A stretch of DNA of 64,000 nucleotides from Archangium minus (GTDB taxonomy: Bacteria > Myxococcota > Myxococcia > Myxococcales > Myxococcaceae): assembly GCF_044360475.1 (NCBI RefSeq), contig NZ_CP043494.1, positions 9,300,001 to 9,364,000 on the forward strand. Reading direction: 5' to 3'. Made by a program: the position numbers and the translations under genes. This document shows positions 39,412 to 49,447 of this stretch, in pieces. A model generated the notes under the pieces. The model was given only the letters and a program-made list of their open reading frames with translations, did not search any database and was not told the DNA's origin. How positions within the stretch are numbered: the first letter of the stretch is position 1; each line of letters begins with the position of its first letter.

Positions 39412-40326
39412 TCAAGTCCCCTCGAACTCCAACCCCGGCGTCTCCGCGAGCATCTCCACGCGGTTGCCGCCAGCCTCCTGGGCCATATCCAGCGAGCTGC
39501 GCGCCTGACGCACGAGGTCGGCAAAGGACACCTCCCGCCCCGGAACGAGTGCCGCCAGGCCCACGGACACCGTGGGGCGGAGAAGCTGATCATCGAAGGA
39601 GAGGCTTGAGCGGGCCACGCGCTCGCAGACGCGGCGCGCCACGGTGTGGGCCCCGGCCAGGTCCGTGTGCGGCAGCAGCAGCAGCACGTGGTCCGCCGAG
39701 TACTGCACCGGGAAGTCTGTGTCCCGCAGCGAGCGCCGGATGGCGAGCGCCAGTCCTCCGTGGAGTTGCTCGCGCAGCTCGCGCTGCACCTTCACCGGAA
39801 GGGGATCGAAGGCCACCAGCGCGATCGCCAGGGGCAGGCCGTGGCGCCGTGAGCGCTTCACCTCGACGAAGACGAAGTCCTTGAAGTGCGCGAAGACGTA
39901 GAACTGGGTGAGCGGATCCAACAGCCCCTCGCCCGAGGCACGCACCGGCTCGGAAGCGGGCGCGGCCCTCCTCTTGCGCACCGGCGTGCCGCGCGAGAGC
40001 GTCCGCAGCTTCACCAGTTCGGGCAGGCGCACCCTCAAATCCTTGGCGGAGACAGGAAGAGGAAGGACCCCATCCGCGAAGCCAGCCTTCCCAGGCGATT
40101 CCTGCGCCAACAGCACGAGCGCCTGAGGCAACTGCTTGCGCACCGCTCGCGCCACCTGCGCCGCCCGCTCCACCGAGGGCCCCAGAACCACCACCTGGGC
40201 CCGACCCGGCTCCTCCTCCCACCCCGCCACGGCGGACACCTCGAGTCCTGCCTTCTCCAGGCCCTCCTTCAGCTTGCGACGCCCGGTGGCCCCCGGCTCG
40301 ATAACGATGGCTCGTGTAATCTTCAT
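39412..40326 (-). CDS. Degenerate receiver-GGDEF protein, probable c-di-GMP receptor
   Basis: A 304-residue protein. The N-terminal 105 residues have a receiver-like fold (AIVIEPGATGRRKL, VVVLGPS) but the phosphoacceptor aspartate is a glycine. The C-terminal 170 residues align with GGDEF domains (LLDPLTQFYVFAHFKDFVFVEVKRSRRH) but the active site is SADHV (210-214) and cannot make c-di-GMP. The inhibitory-site RxxD is kept as RDTD (201-204) at exact spacing. Such proteins usually act as c-di-GMP receptors. It is tail to tail with an active FHA-diguanylate cyclase, suggesting a synthase-receptor pair. The ATG at 40326 has GAGGTGG upstream. Confidence 0.8.
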   Translation of the reverse strand: MKITRAIVIEPGATGRRKLKEGLEKAGLEVSAVAGWEEEPGRAQVVVLGPSVERAAQVARAVRKQLPQALVLLAQESPGKAGFADGVLPLPVSAKDLRVRLPELVKLRTLSRGTPVRKRRAAPASEPVRASGEGLLDPLTQFYVFAHFKDFVFVEVKRSRRHGLPLAIALVAFDPLPVKVQRELREQLHGGLALAIRRSLRDTDFPVQYSADHVLLLLPHTDLAGAHTVARRVCERVARSSLSFDDQLLRPTVSVGLAALVPGREVSFADLVRQARSSLDMAQEAGGNRVEMLAETPGLEFEGT

Positions 40327-40394
40327 AACCACCTCTCCAGACCTCGAACCATACTGACACACCTAAGACGTCCGCAAGGGAACCGAGCGGTCGC

Positions 40395-41993
40395 TCAGGG
40401 AGGTCTGAACCCCAACCGCACCAGCCCCCGGCGCGCCACGTGCTGGACATGGGAGTCGGGATCCTTGGCCAGGGCCTCACTGAGTGCGGAGGCGGCGAAG
40501 GGTCCACCCAAGGTGCTCAGCGCCTCCGCCGCAGCCACCCGCACCGAGGCCACGCTGTCTTGCCGCAGCGTCTGGGCGAGGGGCTTCACGTCTTGGGCGC
40601 GCCCAAGCTGCTCCAGCGCCCGGACGGCGGCCTCGCGCACCTGCGAGTGCGGAGAGTCGAGCAGGGCCACCGCGGTCTCCCCCTGCACCCGCTGGCGTTG
40701 CTGACCCACCACGCCGAGTGCCGCGGCCACCACCTCCGGCGCAGGGTCCCCGAGCGCGGCGCCCACAGCGGCATCTCCCTCCGTCGAGCGCGGCCTGGCG
40801 AGCGCCCGCACCGCCCCGGCCCGCACCAGCGGCTGCGCGTCCTTCAGGAAAGCGGACAGCACCTGGAAGCGGGATGGGGCACGGCCCTCGCACTCGGAGA
40901 GCCACGCGACCGCCTCGCCCCGCGCGCCCGCGAGGAGCCGCGTGTCATTCGCCACCTCCAGGAGGAAAGGCTCACAGGCCTTGTCGGCGGCGGCTACCTC
41001 CAACCACACGCGCTGGGTGGCCAAGGGGATTCCGTCCGCACGGATGCGTTGGCCCGCGGCCTCCATCAGCGACAGCCCCTCGGACTCGGCGAGCCCCCGG
41101 GCGGCCAAGCGGCGTACGGAGCCGTCCGAGTCTCCCAAGGCTCGCTCCAGCTCGCGCTGCGCCAGCGGGCCGTAGGACCGCAGCGACTGCACGGTGGCGC
41201 GACGCTCCGTGACGTCGAGAGAGGTGAGCCCCTTACGCAGCAGCTCCAGCTGTTGGGAGTAGATGGCGAACAGCCGATTGATGAGGACCCGATCCGGTGG
41301 TTTCGCCTCCAACACCAGCATCCGCCCCACGGACCCACCCTGCTTCTCGGCGACTCGGAAGAGTGCGGAGGCAGCAGTCTCGTCACCGGAGTCGGGGCGT
41401 TGGGCCATGGCCCTCAGCAGCACCCGGGCGGGCGATTGACCCAGGAAGGTGGAGAGGTGAATGAGCGCCTCGCCCCGGAGGGAGGCCTCCTGCGCGTAGA
41501 CCTCCACCTCCAAGGCGTCTCGGACGGCCGCCCGGCGTGCCCAGACACGTGCGGCCGCCGCCCCGCCCTTCGCCCCTGCGTCCTTCAAGAAGGAGGCCGT
41601 GGATTGGCCCTCCTCGGCGGCAACCCGTGCGGCGGTGAGGCAGGCGAGCACCTCGTCCTTGGCCGGAGCCTCAGCCACCCAGTCCGCCAGCACACGGCGT
41701 TCAACGAGCCCCTGCGCCTTCGCCTGAGCTCGCAGCGCCCCCCACCGCACCCGCCATTCCGGGTCCGTCAACGCCGAGCGCAGCGCTGCTTGGGACGAGG
41801 GACCGGGCTTCACCCGCCCCAGCTCCAAGAGCCAGGAATCGGCGCGGCCCGAGGTGACGCACGACTGGCAGACTCGGGTGCGAAGGGCCTGATCCTTCAC
41901 ATGCTGCTGGCAGGACCTCCAACAACCAACCGCTCCCTGGCCACCATGCTGGCCGGCCGATAACAGCAGGACGAGGAGAAGTGCGGGGCTCAC
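40395..41993 (-). CDS. Exported HEAT-repeat protein with N-terminal Cys motif
   Basis: A 532-residue protein beginning with a short hydrophobic signal (MSPALLLVLLLSAG). A Cys-rich mature start (GCWRSCQQHVKD, RVCQSCVTSG) could bind metal or form disulfides. The rest is HEAT/ARM-like helical repeats (VRRLAARGLAESEG, VRAGAVRALARPRS, VREAAVRALEQLGR, VRVAAAEALSTLGG). It is expected to be a scaffold in the periplasm or at the membrane. No enzymatic motif is seen. It is divergent from rpsU across 121 bases. Confidence 0.7.
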   Translation of the reverse strand: MSPALLLVLLLSAGQHGGQGAVGCWRSCQQHVKDQALRTRVCQSCVTSGRADSWLLELGRVKPGPSSQAALRSALTDPEWRVRWGALRAQAKAQGLVERRVLADWVAEAPAKDEVLACLTAARVAAEEGQSTASFLKDAGAKGGAAAARVWARRAAVRDALEVEVYAQEASLRGEALIHLSTFLGQSPARVLLRAMAQRPDSGDETAASALFRVAEKQGGSVGRMLVLEAKPPDRVLINRLFAIYSQQLELLRKGLTSLDVTERRATVQSLRSYGPLAQRELERALGDSDGSVRRLAARGLAESEGLSLMEAAGQRIRADGIPLATQRVWLEVAAADKACEPFLLEVANDTRLLAGARGEAVAWLSECEGRAPSRFQVLSAFLKDAQPLVRAGAVRALARPRSTEGDAAVGAALGDPAPEVVAAALGVVGQQRQRVQGETAVALLDSPHSQVREAAVRALEQLGRAQDVKPLAQTLRQDSVASVRVAAAEALSTLGGPFAASALSEALAKDPDSHVQHVARRGLVRLGFRPP

Positions 41994-42114
41994 GGAGGGT
42001 CCACTTTAGCCCACCCGTTACATCCTTTTCTGAGGGCATCCTTGCGTTTTCATGCCCGCTGCGTCATATCGGCGCCCCCTACATTTCTAGGCACGCGGAA
42101 GGAGGTGACAGTCA

Positions 42115-42309
42115 ATGCCCGGCATTCGAGTCAAGGACGGCGAGTCCATCGAGAGCGCTCTCAAGCGCTTCAAGAAGGCCACCGAGAAGGCTGGAATCCT
42201 CTCCGAGATCCGCAAGCGCGAGCACTACGAGAAGCCTTCCGTGAAGCGGAAGAAGAAGGCTCTCGCGGCCAAGAAGCGCGCGGTGAAGAAGGCGCGCAAG
42301 ACGTACTAG
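42115..42309 (+). CDS. rpsU: 30S ribosomal protein S21
   Basis: A 64-residue S21 protein (MPGIRVKDGESIESALKRFKK, EIRKREHYEKPS) with the usual highly basic tail (VKRKKKALAAKKRAVKKARK). It is needed for initiation on the small subunit. The Shine-Dalgarno GGAAGGAGGTGA (42098-42109) is near-perfect. It is the first gene of rpsU-yqeY-dnaG-rpoD, the classical macromolecular-synthesis cluster, with a yqeY insertion as in many bacteria. Confidence 0.96.
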   Translation: MPGIRVKDGESIESALKRFKKATEKAGILSEIRKREHYEKPSVKRKKKALAAKKRAVKKARKTY

Positions 42310-42320
42310 CCGCCCCGACT

Positions 42321-42358
42321 GGGAGCTGGGGTCGCGTCAGTTCAGCGCCCTGGCTCCC
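42321..42358 (+). terminator. rpsU-yqeY intercistronic hairpin
   Basis: Arms 42321-42331 and 42348-42358 pair over 11 positions (two G.U) and begin 12 bases after the rpsU stop. There is no T tract, so it is more likely a partial terminator or processing site setting the S21:downstream ratio. Confidence 0.5.
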
Positions 42359-42397
42359 GTCCGTGTAGCACCCTTCCCACACATTCTGGAGCCCTGT

Positions 42398-42856
42398 ATG
42401 GCCACCGTCAGAGAGCGCATCGATGCCGACCTCAAGGACGCGATGCGGTCGAAGAACGAGCTGAACACCAGCGTCCTGCGGATGCTCAAGAGCGCCATCA
42501 AGTACAAGGAAGTGGAGCCTGGCGCCACCGGCCCTCTCGACGAGGCCGCCATCCTTCAGGTCATCGGCACCCTCATCAAGCAGCGCCGTGACTCCATCGA
42601 GCAGTACAAGACCGGCGGCCGCCCCGAGCTGGCCGAGAAGGAGGAAGCGGAGATCTCCGTCCTCCAGAACTACCTGCCCAAGCAGCTCAGCCCGGACGAG
42701 CTCCGCGCCGAGGTGCAGGCCGCCATCACCCAGGCGGGCGCCAAGAGCGCCAAGGACATGGGTGCGGTGATGAAGCTCCTCACGCCCAAGCTGCAGGGCC
42801 GCGCCGAGGGCCGCGCCATCTCCGAGGAAGTGAAGAACCAGCTGTCCAAGCTGTAG
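42398..42856 (+). CDS. yqeY: GatB/YqeY domain-containing protein
   Basis: A 152-residue protein of the YqeY family, related to the tRNA-binding C-terminal domain of the GatB amidotransferase subunit. Family marks are DLKDAMRSKNELNTSVLRMLKSAIK near the start, IEQYKTGGRPELAEKEEAEISVLQNYLPKQLS in the middle and AKDMGAVMKLLTPKLQGRAEGR at the end. It may bind tRNA and has been linked to amidotransferase function; direct evidence is sparse. Its position between rpsU and dnaG is conserved in many bacteria. Confidence 0.92.
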   Translation: MATVRERIDADLKDAMRSKNELNTSVLRMLKSAIKYKEVEPGATGPLDEAAILQVIGTLIKQRRDSIEQYKTGGRPELAEKEEAEISVLQNYLPKQLSPDELRAEVQAAITQAGAKSAKDMGAVMKLLTPKLQGRAEGRAISEEVKNQLSKL

Positions 42857-42884
42857 CAGTCCCGGGTTTCCGGCCTTGAACGGC

Positions 42885-42971
42885 GCCGGGCGGGTTCTTC
42901 GAGAACTTGCCCGGCTGCAGATCGGCCATTAAGGGTAGTCCGGTCGTCTTCCTACCCGCTTTCCCGGGTAG
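42885..42971 (+). promoter_or_regulatory. yqeY-dnaG intergenic hairpins
   Basis: The 291-base yqeY-dnaG gap has no gene but two strong hairpins. The first pairs 42885-42898 with 42902-42915 (14 positions) and the second pairs 42952-42958 with 42965-42971. Two pairs in the first are G.U on the plus strand but would be C.A on the other, so the structure belongs to a rightward RNA. Neither has a T tract. They may be mRNA processing or pausing sites controlling primase and sigma levels. Confidence 0.5.
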
Positions 42972-43147
42972 CTCCGACGTGCCGCAATGGCCCTCCATCT
43001 CCACATCGCCGCCTCGAACCGCACCTACATCGGCCGTCCTCCGTGCGGGTGTACTGCGCATGTCAGGGGTACGACCCATACTCGTCCGCTGGGGTCGGTG
43101 CGCGGACCATGGGGGTCCGGCTACGCCGGGCGGAGGGGGTGGCTCTC

Positions 43148-45013
43148 ATGATCCCCGAGCACAAAATCCAGGAAGTCCTCGAGCGGGTGGACCTGGTGGG
43201 GCTCGTCTCGCGCTACGTGGAGCTCAAGAAGGCCGGGCGCGAGTTCAAGGGCCGCTGCCCGTTCCACCAGGAGAAGACCCCCTCCTTCTACGTCGTCCCG
43301 GAAAAGCGCTTCTATTTCTGCCATGGCTGCCGGGCCAGCGGCGACGCCGTGTCCTTCGTCCAGCGCTACCTGGGAAAGACCTTCCTCGACGCGGTGCGTG
43401 ATCTGGCCCGTGAGGTGGGGGTGGACCTGGAGGCGGCGCAGGATCCAGGCGCCCGGGAACGGCAGCAACTCAAGGAAGTCACCGACCTGGCGGCCGAGCA
43501 CTTCCGCGCCCTGCTGTGGGAGGAGGAAGGACGCCGCGCCCGCGCCTACCTCGAGAGCCGTGGCATCTCCGAGGAGACCGCCCGGACCTTTGGGCTGGGC
43601 TGGGCCCCGGCGGCGTGGACCTCGCTGGCGGACAAGCTCGGCAAGGCGGGGATGATCGACTGGGGCCTCAACGCGGGCCTCATCTCCAAGCGTCAGAAGG
43701 GCGACGGCTACTTCGACTTCTTCCGCAGCCGCCTCATCATCCCCATCCGCGCCCCCGAGGGTCGCCCCATCGCCTTCGGCGGCCGACTGGTGGACGCGGA
43801 GGAGGGCCCCAAGTACCTCAACTCCCGCGAGTCCCGGCTCTACAACAAGAGCGAGACGCTCTTCGGCATGGACCAGGCACGCGATGAGATCCGCCGCCGC
43901 AAGGCCGCCGTCCTCGTGGAGGGCTACTTCGACTGCATCGCCCTGCACCAGGAGGGGGTGAAGCACACGGTGGCGCTCTGCTCCACCGCCCTCACCCCGG
44001 GCCACCTCAAGGTGCTCGGCCGCGCCGAGGCCCGTGAGCTCTTCCTCCTGCTGGATGGAGACCAGGCGGGCCTCGCCGCCGTGGAGCGCCTGGCTGGCCC
44101 CTTGCTCGCCGCGGGAGCAGCCGCCAAGGTGGCCCTGCTGCCCCAGGGCGACGACCCGGACACCTTCATCCGCCGCGAGGGCAGCGCGGGCCTGGAGCGG
44201 CTGCTCACCGAGGCTCGGCCCCTCACCAACCACGTCTTCCTCACCCTCCTCCCCCAGGGGAAGGAGGCCAGCTTCGAGGAGAAGATGGCCGCGCTGGAGC
44301 GGCTCAAGCCCGTGTCGGCACAGCTCCCGGTGGGGCTGGTGCGCTCGGCTTTCTTCTCCGCGCTGAGCGTCTGGTGCGGCCTGCCCGCGGCCGAGTTGGA
44401 GGCCTCCCTGCGCAGCAAGGCGCCCCCGCCGGTGAAGCCCGTGCCCAAGCCGGGCCAGGTCCCCACACAGGGCCAGGGCCGCCCCGGTCAGTCGGCCGCC
44501 CGGGGAGCAGCCCCCCAGGGTGCCCCCGCGCCCCGTCAGGCCCCCGTAAAGCCCCCGGACGCGCTGGAGGCCCTGTACGTAGCCGCCGCCCTGCGCGAGC
44601 CCCGGCTGGTGGCCCGTGATGCCTTCCGCGTCTGCGACGAGCTGTCCCACCCCGGCCTGCGCCTGGCCCTCGCCCACGCCACCGCCGGCCACGGCACCGA
44701 GGACGCCCTCTTCGAGGCCCACGACACCGTCAAACGGGCCCTGGAGGGCGCCTGGCGCCAGCTGCCCGAGGGCGGCTCCGCCCTCGAGCACACCTTCCTC
44801 CTCGTCTGCCGCAACCTCATCCTCCGCCGCATCCGCGAGCAGCTCTCCTACATCGAGCGCGCCACCCGTCAGACGGCCGGCGCCCACGACCTTTCCGAGG
44901 AGACTCGACGCCTGCTTGCTCAGCGCATCGAATTGCTCGCCCTGAAGAAACGCGTGGAAGAGGAAATTCGCCCGCCTCCCCCGGGAACAAAGGCACCAAT
45001 GCAACCGGTTTGA
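43148..45013 (+). CDS. dnaG: DNA primase
   Basis: A 621-residue primase that makes RNA primers at the replication fork. The N-terminal zinc-binding domain is intact (CPFHQEKTPSFYVVPEKR then FCHGC, Cys-His-Cys-Cys). The RNA polymerase core contains FRSRLIIPIRAPEGRPIAFGGR. The TOPRIM acidic residues are in VLVEGYFDCI and LLDGDQAGLAA. After about residue 430 a Pro/Gln linker (PPVKPVPKPGQ) joins a helicase-binding C-terminal domain. The start MIPEHKIQEVLERVDLV aligns with other DnaG, and GGAGGGGGT precedes the ATG at 43148. Confidence 0.95.
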   Translation: MIPEHKIQEVLERVDLVGLVSRYVELKKAGREFKGRCPFHQEKTPSFYVVPEKRFYFCHGCRASGDAVSFVQRYLGKTFLDAVRDLAREVGVDLEAAQDPGARERQQLKEVTDLAAEHFRALLWEEEGRRARAYLESRGISEETARTFGLGWAPAAWTSLADKLGKAGMIDWGLNAGLISKRQKGDGYFDFFRSRLIIPIRAPEGRPIAFGGRLVDAEEGPKYLNSRESRLYNKSETLFGMDQARDEIRRRKAAVLVEGYFDCIALHQEGVKHTVALCSTALTPGHLKVLGRAEARELFLLLDGDQAGLAAVERLAGPLLAAGAAAKVALLPQGDDPDTFIRREGSAGLERLLTEARPLTNHVFLTLLPQGKEASFEEKMAALERLKPVSAQLPVGLVRSAFFSALSVWCGLPAAELEASLRSKAPPPVKPVPKPGQVPTQGQGRPGQSAARGAAPQGAPAPRQAPVKPPDALEALYVAAALREPRLVARDAFRVCDELSHPGLRLALAHATAGHGTEDALFEAHDTVKRALEGAWRQLPEGGSALEHTFLLVCRNLILRRIREQLSYIERATRQTAGAHDLSEETRRLLAQRIELLALKKRVEEEIRPPPPGTKAPMQPV

Positions 45014-45020
45014 GTTCGCG

Positions 45021-45049
45021 TTTGTAAGAATCCTCTACTTTGCGATAGA
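45021..45049 (+). promoter_or_regulatory. Possible rpoD promoter
   Basis: TTTGTA (45021-45026) and GATAGA (45044-45049) are 17 bases apart in a locally A/T-rich patch just after dnaG, 54 bases before the rpoD start. This is a weak match to the housekeeping consensus and is offered as a candidate only. Confidence 0.3.
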
Positions 45050-45102
45050 TCGGCCGGCTCGCTCCAGGCCAAGCCCCTGTTTTTCTAAGGAGAAGTACCC
45101 GA

Positions 45103-47274
<2,172 letters not shown>

Positions 47275-47281
47275 GCACCCA

Positions 47282-47322
47282 TCCCTCCCTCTCCCCCTGG
47301 GAGAGGGTCGGGGTGAGGGTAT
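47282..47322 (+). repeat. REP-like palindromic element
   Basis: A third copy of the element found as an inverted pair at 23186-23327: a CCCTCTCCC/GGGAGAGGG hairpin followed by GGGGTGAGGGT. It lies directly after the rpoD stop. Confidence 0.7.
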
Positions 47323-47370
47323 CCGCCCCAGTGGGTCGCTCCGTCAGCCAGCCCAGGTGAAGTAGGAAGA

Positions 47371-47405
47371 AGCCCCCGTTCCCACCGTGGACCGGGGGCT
47401 TTTTC
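47371..47405 (+). terminator. Intrinsic terminator of the rpsU-rpoD cluster
   Basis: An 8-bp stem (47371-47378 with 47393-47400) runs into TTTTT. It lies about 95 bases after the rpoD stop. Confidence 0.8.
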
Positions 47406-47426
47406 GTGAGCGAAAGGGGAGGCCTC

Positions 47427-47777
47427 ATGCCGGCGAAGCGGAAGACCGCGAGCAGGACGGAGAAGAAACCGGAGAGGAAGAAGCCGGGGGACCCACCCAA
47501 ACCCCTCCCCTTCCCCGAGGCCGTGCGCCGAGCGGTGCGAGCCATCCCCCGGGGAGAAGTGCGCTCCTACTCCCAGGTGGCCCTCTACGCGGGGAGGCCA
47601 GGGGCGGCGCGGGGGGTGGGGAGGGAGCTGAAGACGCTGGAGAACGTGCCCTGGTGGCGCGTCATCCGCGCGGACGGGACGTTGGCACCCGCCGTGGCGG
47701 TGGAGCAGGCCCGGCGGCTGAAGGCCGAAGGGGTGCGCCTGGACGGTGAGGGTACCCTCTGGCGGGTGTGGCGCTGA
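47427..47777 (+). CDS. Alkyltransferase-like (ATL) protein
   Basis: A 116-residue protein homologous to the O6-methylguanine-DNA methyltransferase C-terminal domain. The DNA-binding part is VRRAVRAIPRGEVRSYSQVALYAGRPGAARGVG. The family active site PCHRV is replaced by PWWRV (NVPWWRVIRADG), so alkyl transfer to cysteine is impossible. ATL proteins bind O6-alkylguanine, flip it out and flag the lesion for nucleotide-excision repair. The first 30 residues are Lys/Arg-rich, an added basic tail. GGGGAGG lies before the ATG at 47427. Confidence 0.88.
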   Translation: MPAKRKTASRTEKKPERKKPGDPPKPLPFPEAVRRAVRAIPRGEVRSYSQVALYAGRPGAARGVGRELKTLENVPWWRVIRADGTLAPAVAVEQARRLKAEGVRLDGEGTLWRVWR

Positions 47778-47797
47778 GCATCACGGTGGGCGCCCCC

Positions 47798-47826
47798 TTG
47801 CGCGCGCGCGGGGTGCGCGATACTTC
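47798..47826 (+). promoter_or_regulatory. Candidate promoter of tRNA-Ile2
   Basis: TTGCGC (47798-47803), 17-base spacer, TACTTC (47821-47826), 43 bases before the mature tRNA 5' end. Confidence 0.4.
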
Positions 47827-47868
47827 CCGGTCAGCACGGTGCCTCGGCGCCGGGCTGGCGTGGTTCGA

Positions 47869-47941
47869 GGGCCCTTAGCTCAGCGGTCAGAGCTGTCGGC
47901 TCATAACCGATTGGTCCCTGGTTCGAATCCAGGAGGGCCCA
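47869..47941 (+). tRNA. tRNA-Ile2 (anticodon CAU, lysidine-modified)
   Basis: A 73-base cloverleaf with acceptor GGGCCCT/AGGGCCC, D arm GCTC/GAGC, anticodon loop CTCATAA, TTGGTC around the variable region and T arm CCTGG/CCAGG. The anticodon is CAT. The TTAGCTCAG.GGT.AGAGC D-arm, CTCATAA and TTGGTC resemble E. coli ileX (tRNA-Ile2) rather than initiator or elongator Met tRNA. C34 would then be converted to lysidine by TilS to read AUA. CCA is not encoded. Elongator Met remains the alternative. Confidence 0.8.
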
Positions 47942-47967
47942 CTCCCCTTCCCCACGCGCTTGTTCTC

Positions 47968-48330
47968 TCAGGCCTTGGCCTGCTCGCGGCTCTTCTCGTC
48001 GCGCCCGTGCACGGCCGCCGGCGGACTGGTGGCCTCCACCGCGGTGAAGGGCTCGAGAATCTTGTACGTGTGGCTGGCGCCCCTCGGCACGAGCCACGAG
48101 TCTCCTGGATTGAGCAGCAGCACCTGTCCCTCCAGGTGCAGCTCGGCGCGGCCCTTGATGACGTAGCCGACGGTCTCGTAGTCACGCACGGTGGCGGGCA
48201 GCGGCTCGGCGGGCTGCTCGTTCTCCCACAGGCGCATGGAGACCCGGATACCTCCGGCCAGGTACTTCTGCCCCATCTCCCCCTTGGGGGAGAACTGCGA
48301 GTCGACCTTCTTCACGCTGGTGTCGCCCAT
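47968..48330 (-). CDS. Cupin-domain protein
   Basis: A 120-residue single cupin barrel. The two cupin motifs are recognisable (TVRDYETVGYVIKGRAELHLEGQ and LNPGDSWLVPRGASHTYKIL). The histidine in motif 2 (ASHTY) is kept, but the usual HxH of motif 1 is replaced by YETVGYV, so metal binding may be altered. Function is not predictable; small cupins serve as isomerases, dioxygenases or sensors. AAGGAGACGAG directly precedes the ATG at 48330. A small inverted repeat (48361-48366 with 48373-48378) just upstream may be an operator. Confidence 0.75.
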   Translation of the reverse strand: MGDTSVKKVDSQFSPKGEMGQKYLAGGIRVSMRLWENEQPAEPLPATVRDYETVGYVIKGRAELHLEGQVLLLNPGDSWLVPRGASHTYKILEPFTAVEATSPPAAVHGRDEKSREQAKA

Positions 48331-48412
48331 CTCGTCTCCTTCGCGGACGCTGGCGTCGCGTTGTCCTTTGCCGGACAAGGTAAGGAGGGAAGAACGGGAC
48401 GAACCCCGCAAT

Positions 48413-48450
48413 GGAAACGCCCGCTCCCCCCTCGAAGGGAAGAGCGGGCG
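48413..48450 (-). terminator. Intrinsic terminator of the cold-shock gene
   Basis: A 9-bp stem (48418-48426 with 48442-48450), extended by an inner CCC/GGG helix and followed on the minus strand by TTTCC. It lies 38 bases after the cold-shock stop. Confidence 0.6.
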
Positions 48451-48488
48451 CGAAGGGCCAGGCCCGAAGGCCATGGCGCTCAAAGTGC

Positions 48489-48695
48489 TTAGCTGGCGGG
48501 ACGCACGTTCTGCGCCTGCAGGCCCTTAGGGCCGCGCGTCACTTCGTATTCCACCTTCTGACCCTCGGCCAGGGAGCGGAAGCCATCCATGTTGATGGCG
48601 GAGTGGTGGCAGAAGACATCCTCGCCACCCGCGTCCGGCGCGATGAAGCCGAAGCCCTTCGCGTCGTTGAACCACTTCACGGTACCAGTTGCCAT
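48489..48695 (-). CDS. Cold-shock domain protein (CspA family)
   Basis: A 68-residue single cold-shock domain that binds single-stranded RNA or DNA. RNP1 (KGFGFIAP) and RNP2 (DVFCHHSAI, where most have DVFVHFSAI) are present after the canonical MATGTVKWFNDAK start. It ends GLQAQNVRPAS. The histidine pair in RNP2 is a minor variant. It acts as an RNA chaperone. A methionine two codons upstream is an alternative start. Confidence 0.95.
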   Translation of the reverse strand: MATGTVKWFNDAKGFGFIAPDAGGEDVFCHHSAINMDGFRSLAEGQKVEYEVTRGPKGLQAQNVRPAS

Positions 48696-48929
48696 GTACA
48701 TCCCTGCTTTCTGCGTTCTGCTTCTACGGACTGACAAACCCCACCCTGAACTCCAGGGTAGTTGGGAGAGGTAACGATCCACATGCCTCCCCCATTCCTC
48801 ACATTCCTCGGGGACCTTCACACTTCTTCATAAGTACTGGGCGCGCGCTTCACACCCCCCCCGTACCTTCTGCACCAACCGATGGATGCCGGGCCCTGAC
48901 TGCTCGGCCGCTCACGGAAGGAGCAGCAC

Positions 48930-49412
48930 ATGTTTGGATTTGTCTTTGGTACCGCCTGCCTGGCCGGTCTCTTCTACACCCTGCGCCGTGGCCGTTGGCA
49001 TCACCGTCACGGAGGCCCCGGTCGCTGGAGCTGGCGTGGCCGGATGCGCGGGCTGTTCGAGCGCCTGGACACCTCGCCCGGCCAGGAGAAGGTCATCGTC
49101 CAGGCCGCGGACGATCTCACCGAGGCCTTCGAGAAGATGCGCGATGAGCTGAGTGCCACCCGCGCCGCCGTGGCCCGTTCGCTGCGCAGTGAGACGTTCG
49201 ACTCCGCCGCCTTGACCGAGCTGGACGCCCGGCACGAGGAGCTCGTGGCCAACCTGCGCCGGACGTTGCGCACCTCGCTGTCGAAGATCCACGAGGCGTT
49301 GGATCCCAAGCAGCGGCGCGAGCTGGCGGACATGCTCGAGCACGGCTGGGGCTACGGCTATCGCGGCTACGGCAGAGGCTGCGGGGGTTGGCGCGGCGCC
49401 CGCTCCTACTGA
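48930..49412 (+). CDS. Spy/CpxP-like periplasmic heavy-metal sensor
   Basis: A 160-residue protein with an N-terminal membrane segment (MFGFVFGTACLAGLFYTL). A His/Arg/Trp-rich stretch follows (RRGRWHHRHGGPGRW), then a helical hairpin rich in Glu/Arg (KVIVQAADDLTEAFEKMRDELSATRAAV, LDARHEELVANLRRTLRTSL). The LDPKQRRELADMLEHG element parallels the LTxxQ motif of Spy/CpxP/ZraP proteins. The C terminus is Gly/Tyr-rich (GYGYRGYGRG). Such proteins bind metals or unfolded envelope proteins and modulate a partner kinase. It heads a cluster with a His-rich peptide, an OmpR-type regulator and a His-rich kinase. Confidence 0.75.
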   Translation: MFGFVFGTACLAGLFYTLRRGRWHHRHGGPGRWSWRGRMRGLFERLDTSPGQEKVIVQAADDLTEAFEKMRDELSATRAAVARSLRSETFDSAALTELDARHEELVANLRRTLRTSLSKIHEALDPKQRRELADMLEHGWGYGYRGYGRGCGGWRGARSY

Positions 49413-49447
49413 GCGGCCCTGAACACCGGACAAGAAAGGACCCCATC

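Noticed and set aside
39412..40326. Second active diguanylate cyclase
   Set aside because: The active-site GGDEF is SADHV, so synthesis is not expected; only the inhibitory-site motif is kept.
42857..43147. Possible small gene between yqeY and dnaG
   Set aside because: Short open frames there lack ribosome sites and coding composition; the stretch is better explained by RNA hairpins and the dnaG leader.
47869..47941. Initiator tRNA-Met
   Set aside because: The anticodon is CAT, but the first acceptor pair is intact, the anticodon stem lacks the three initiator G-C pairs, and D-arm/loop features resemble tRNA-Ile2.
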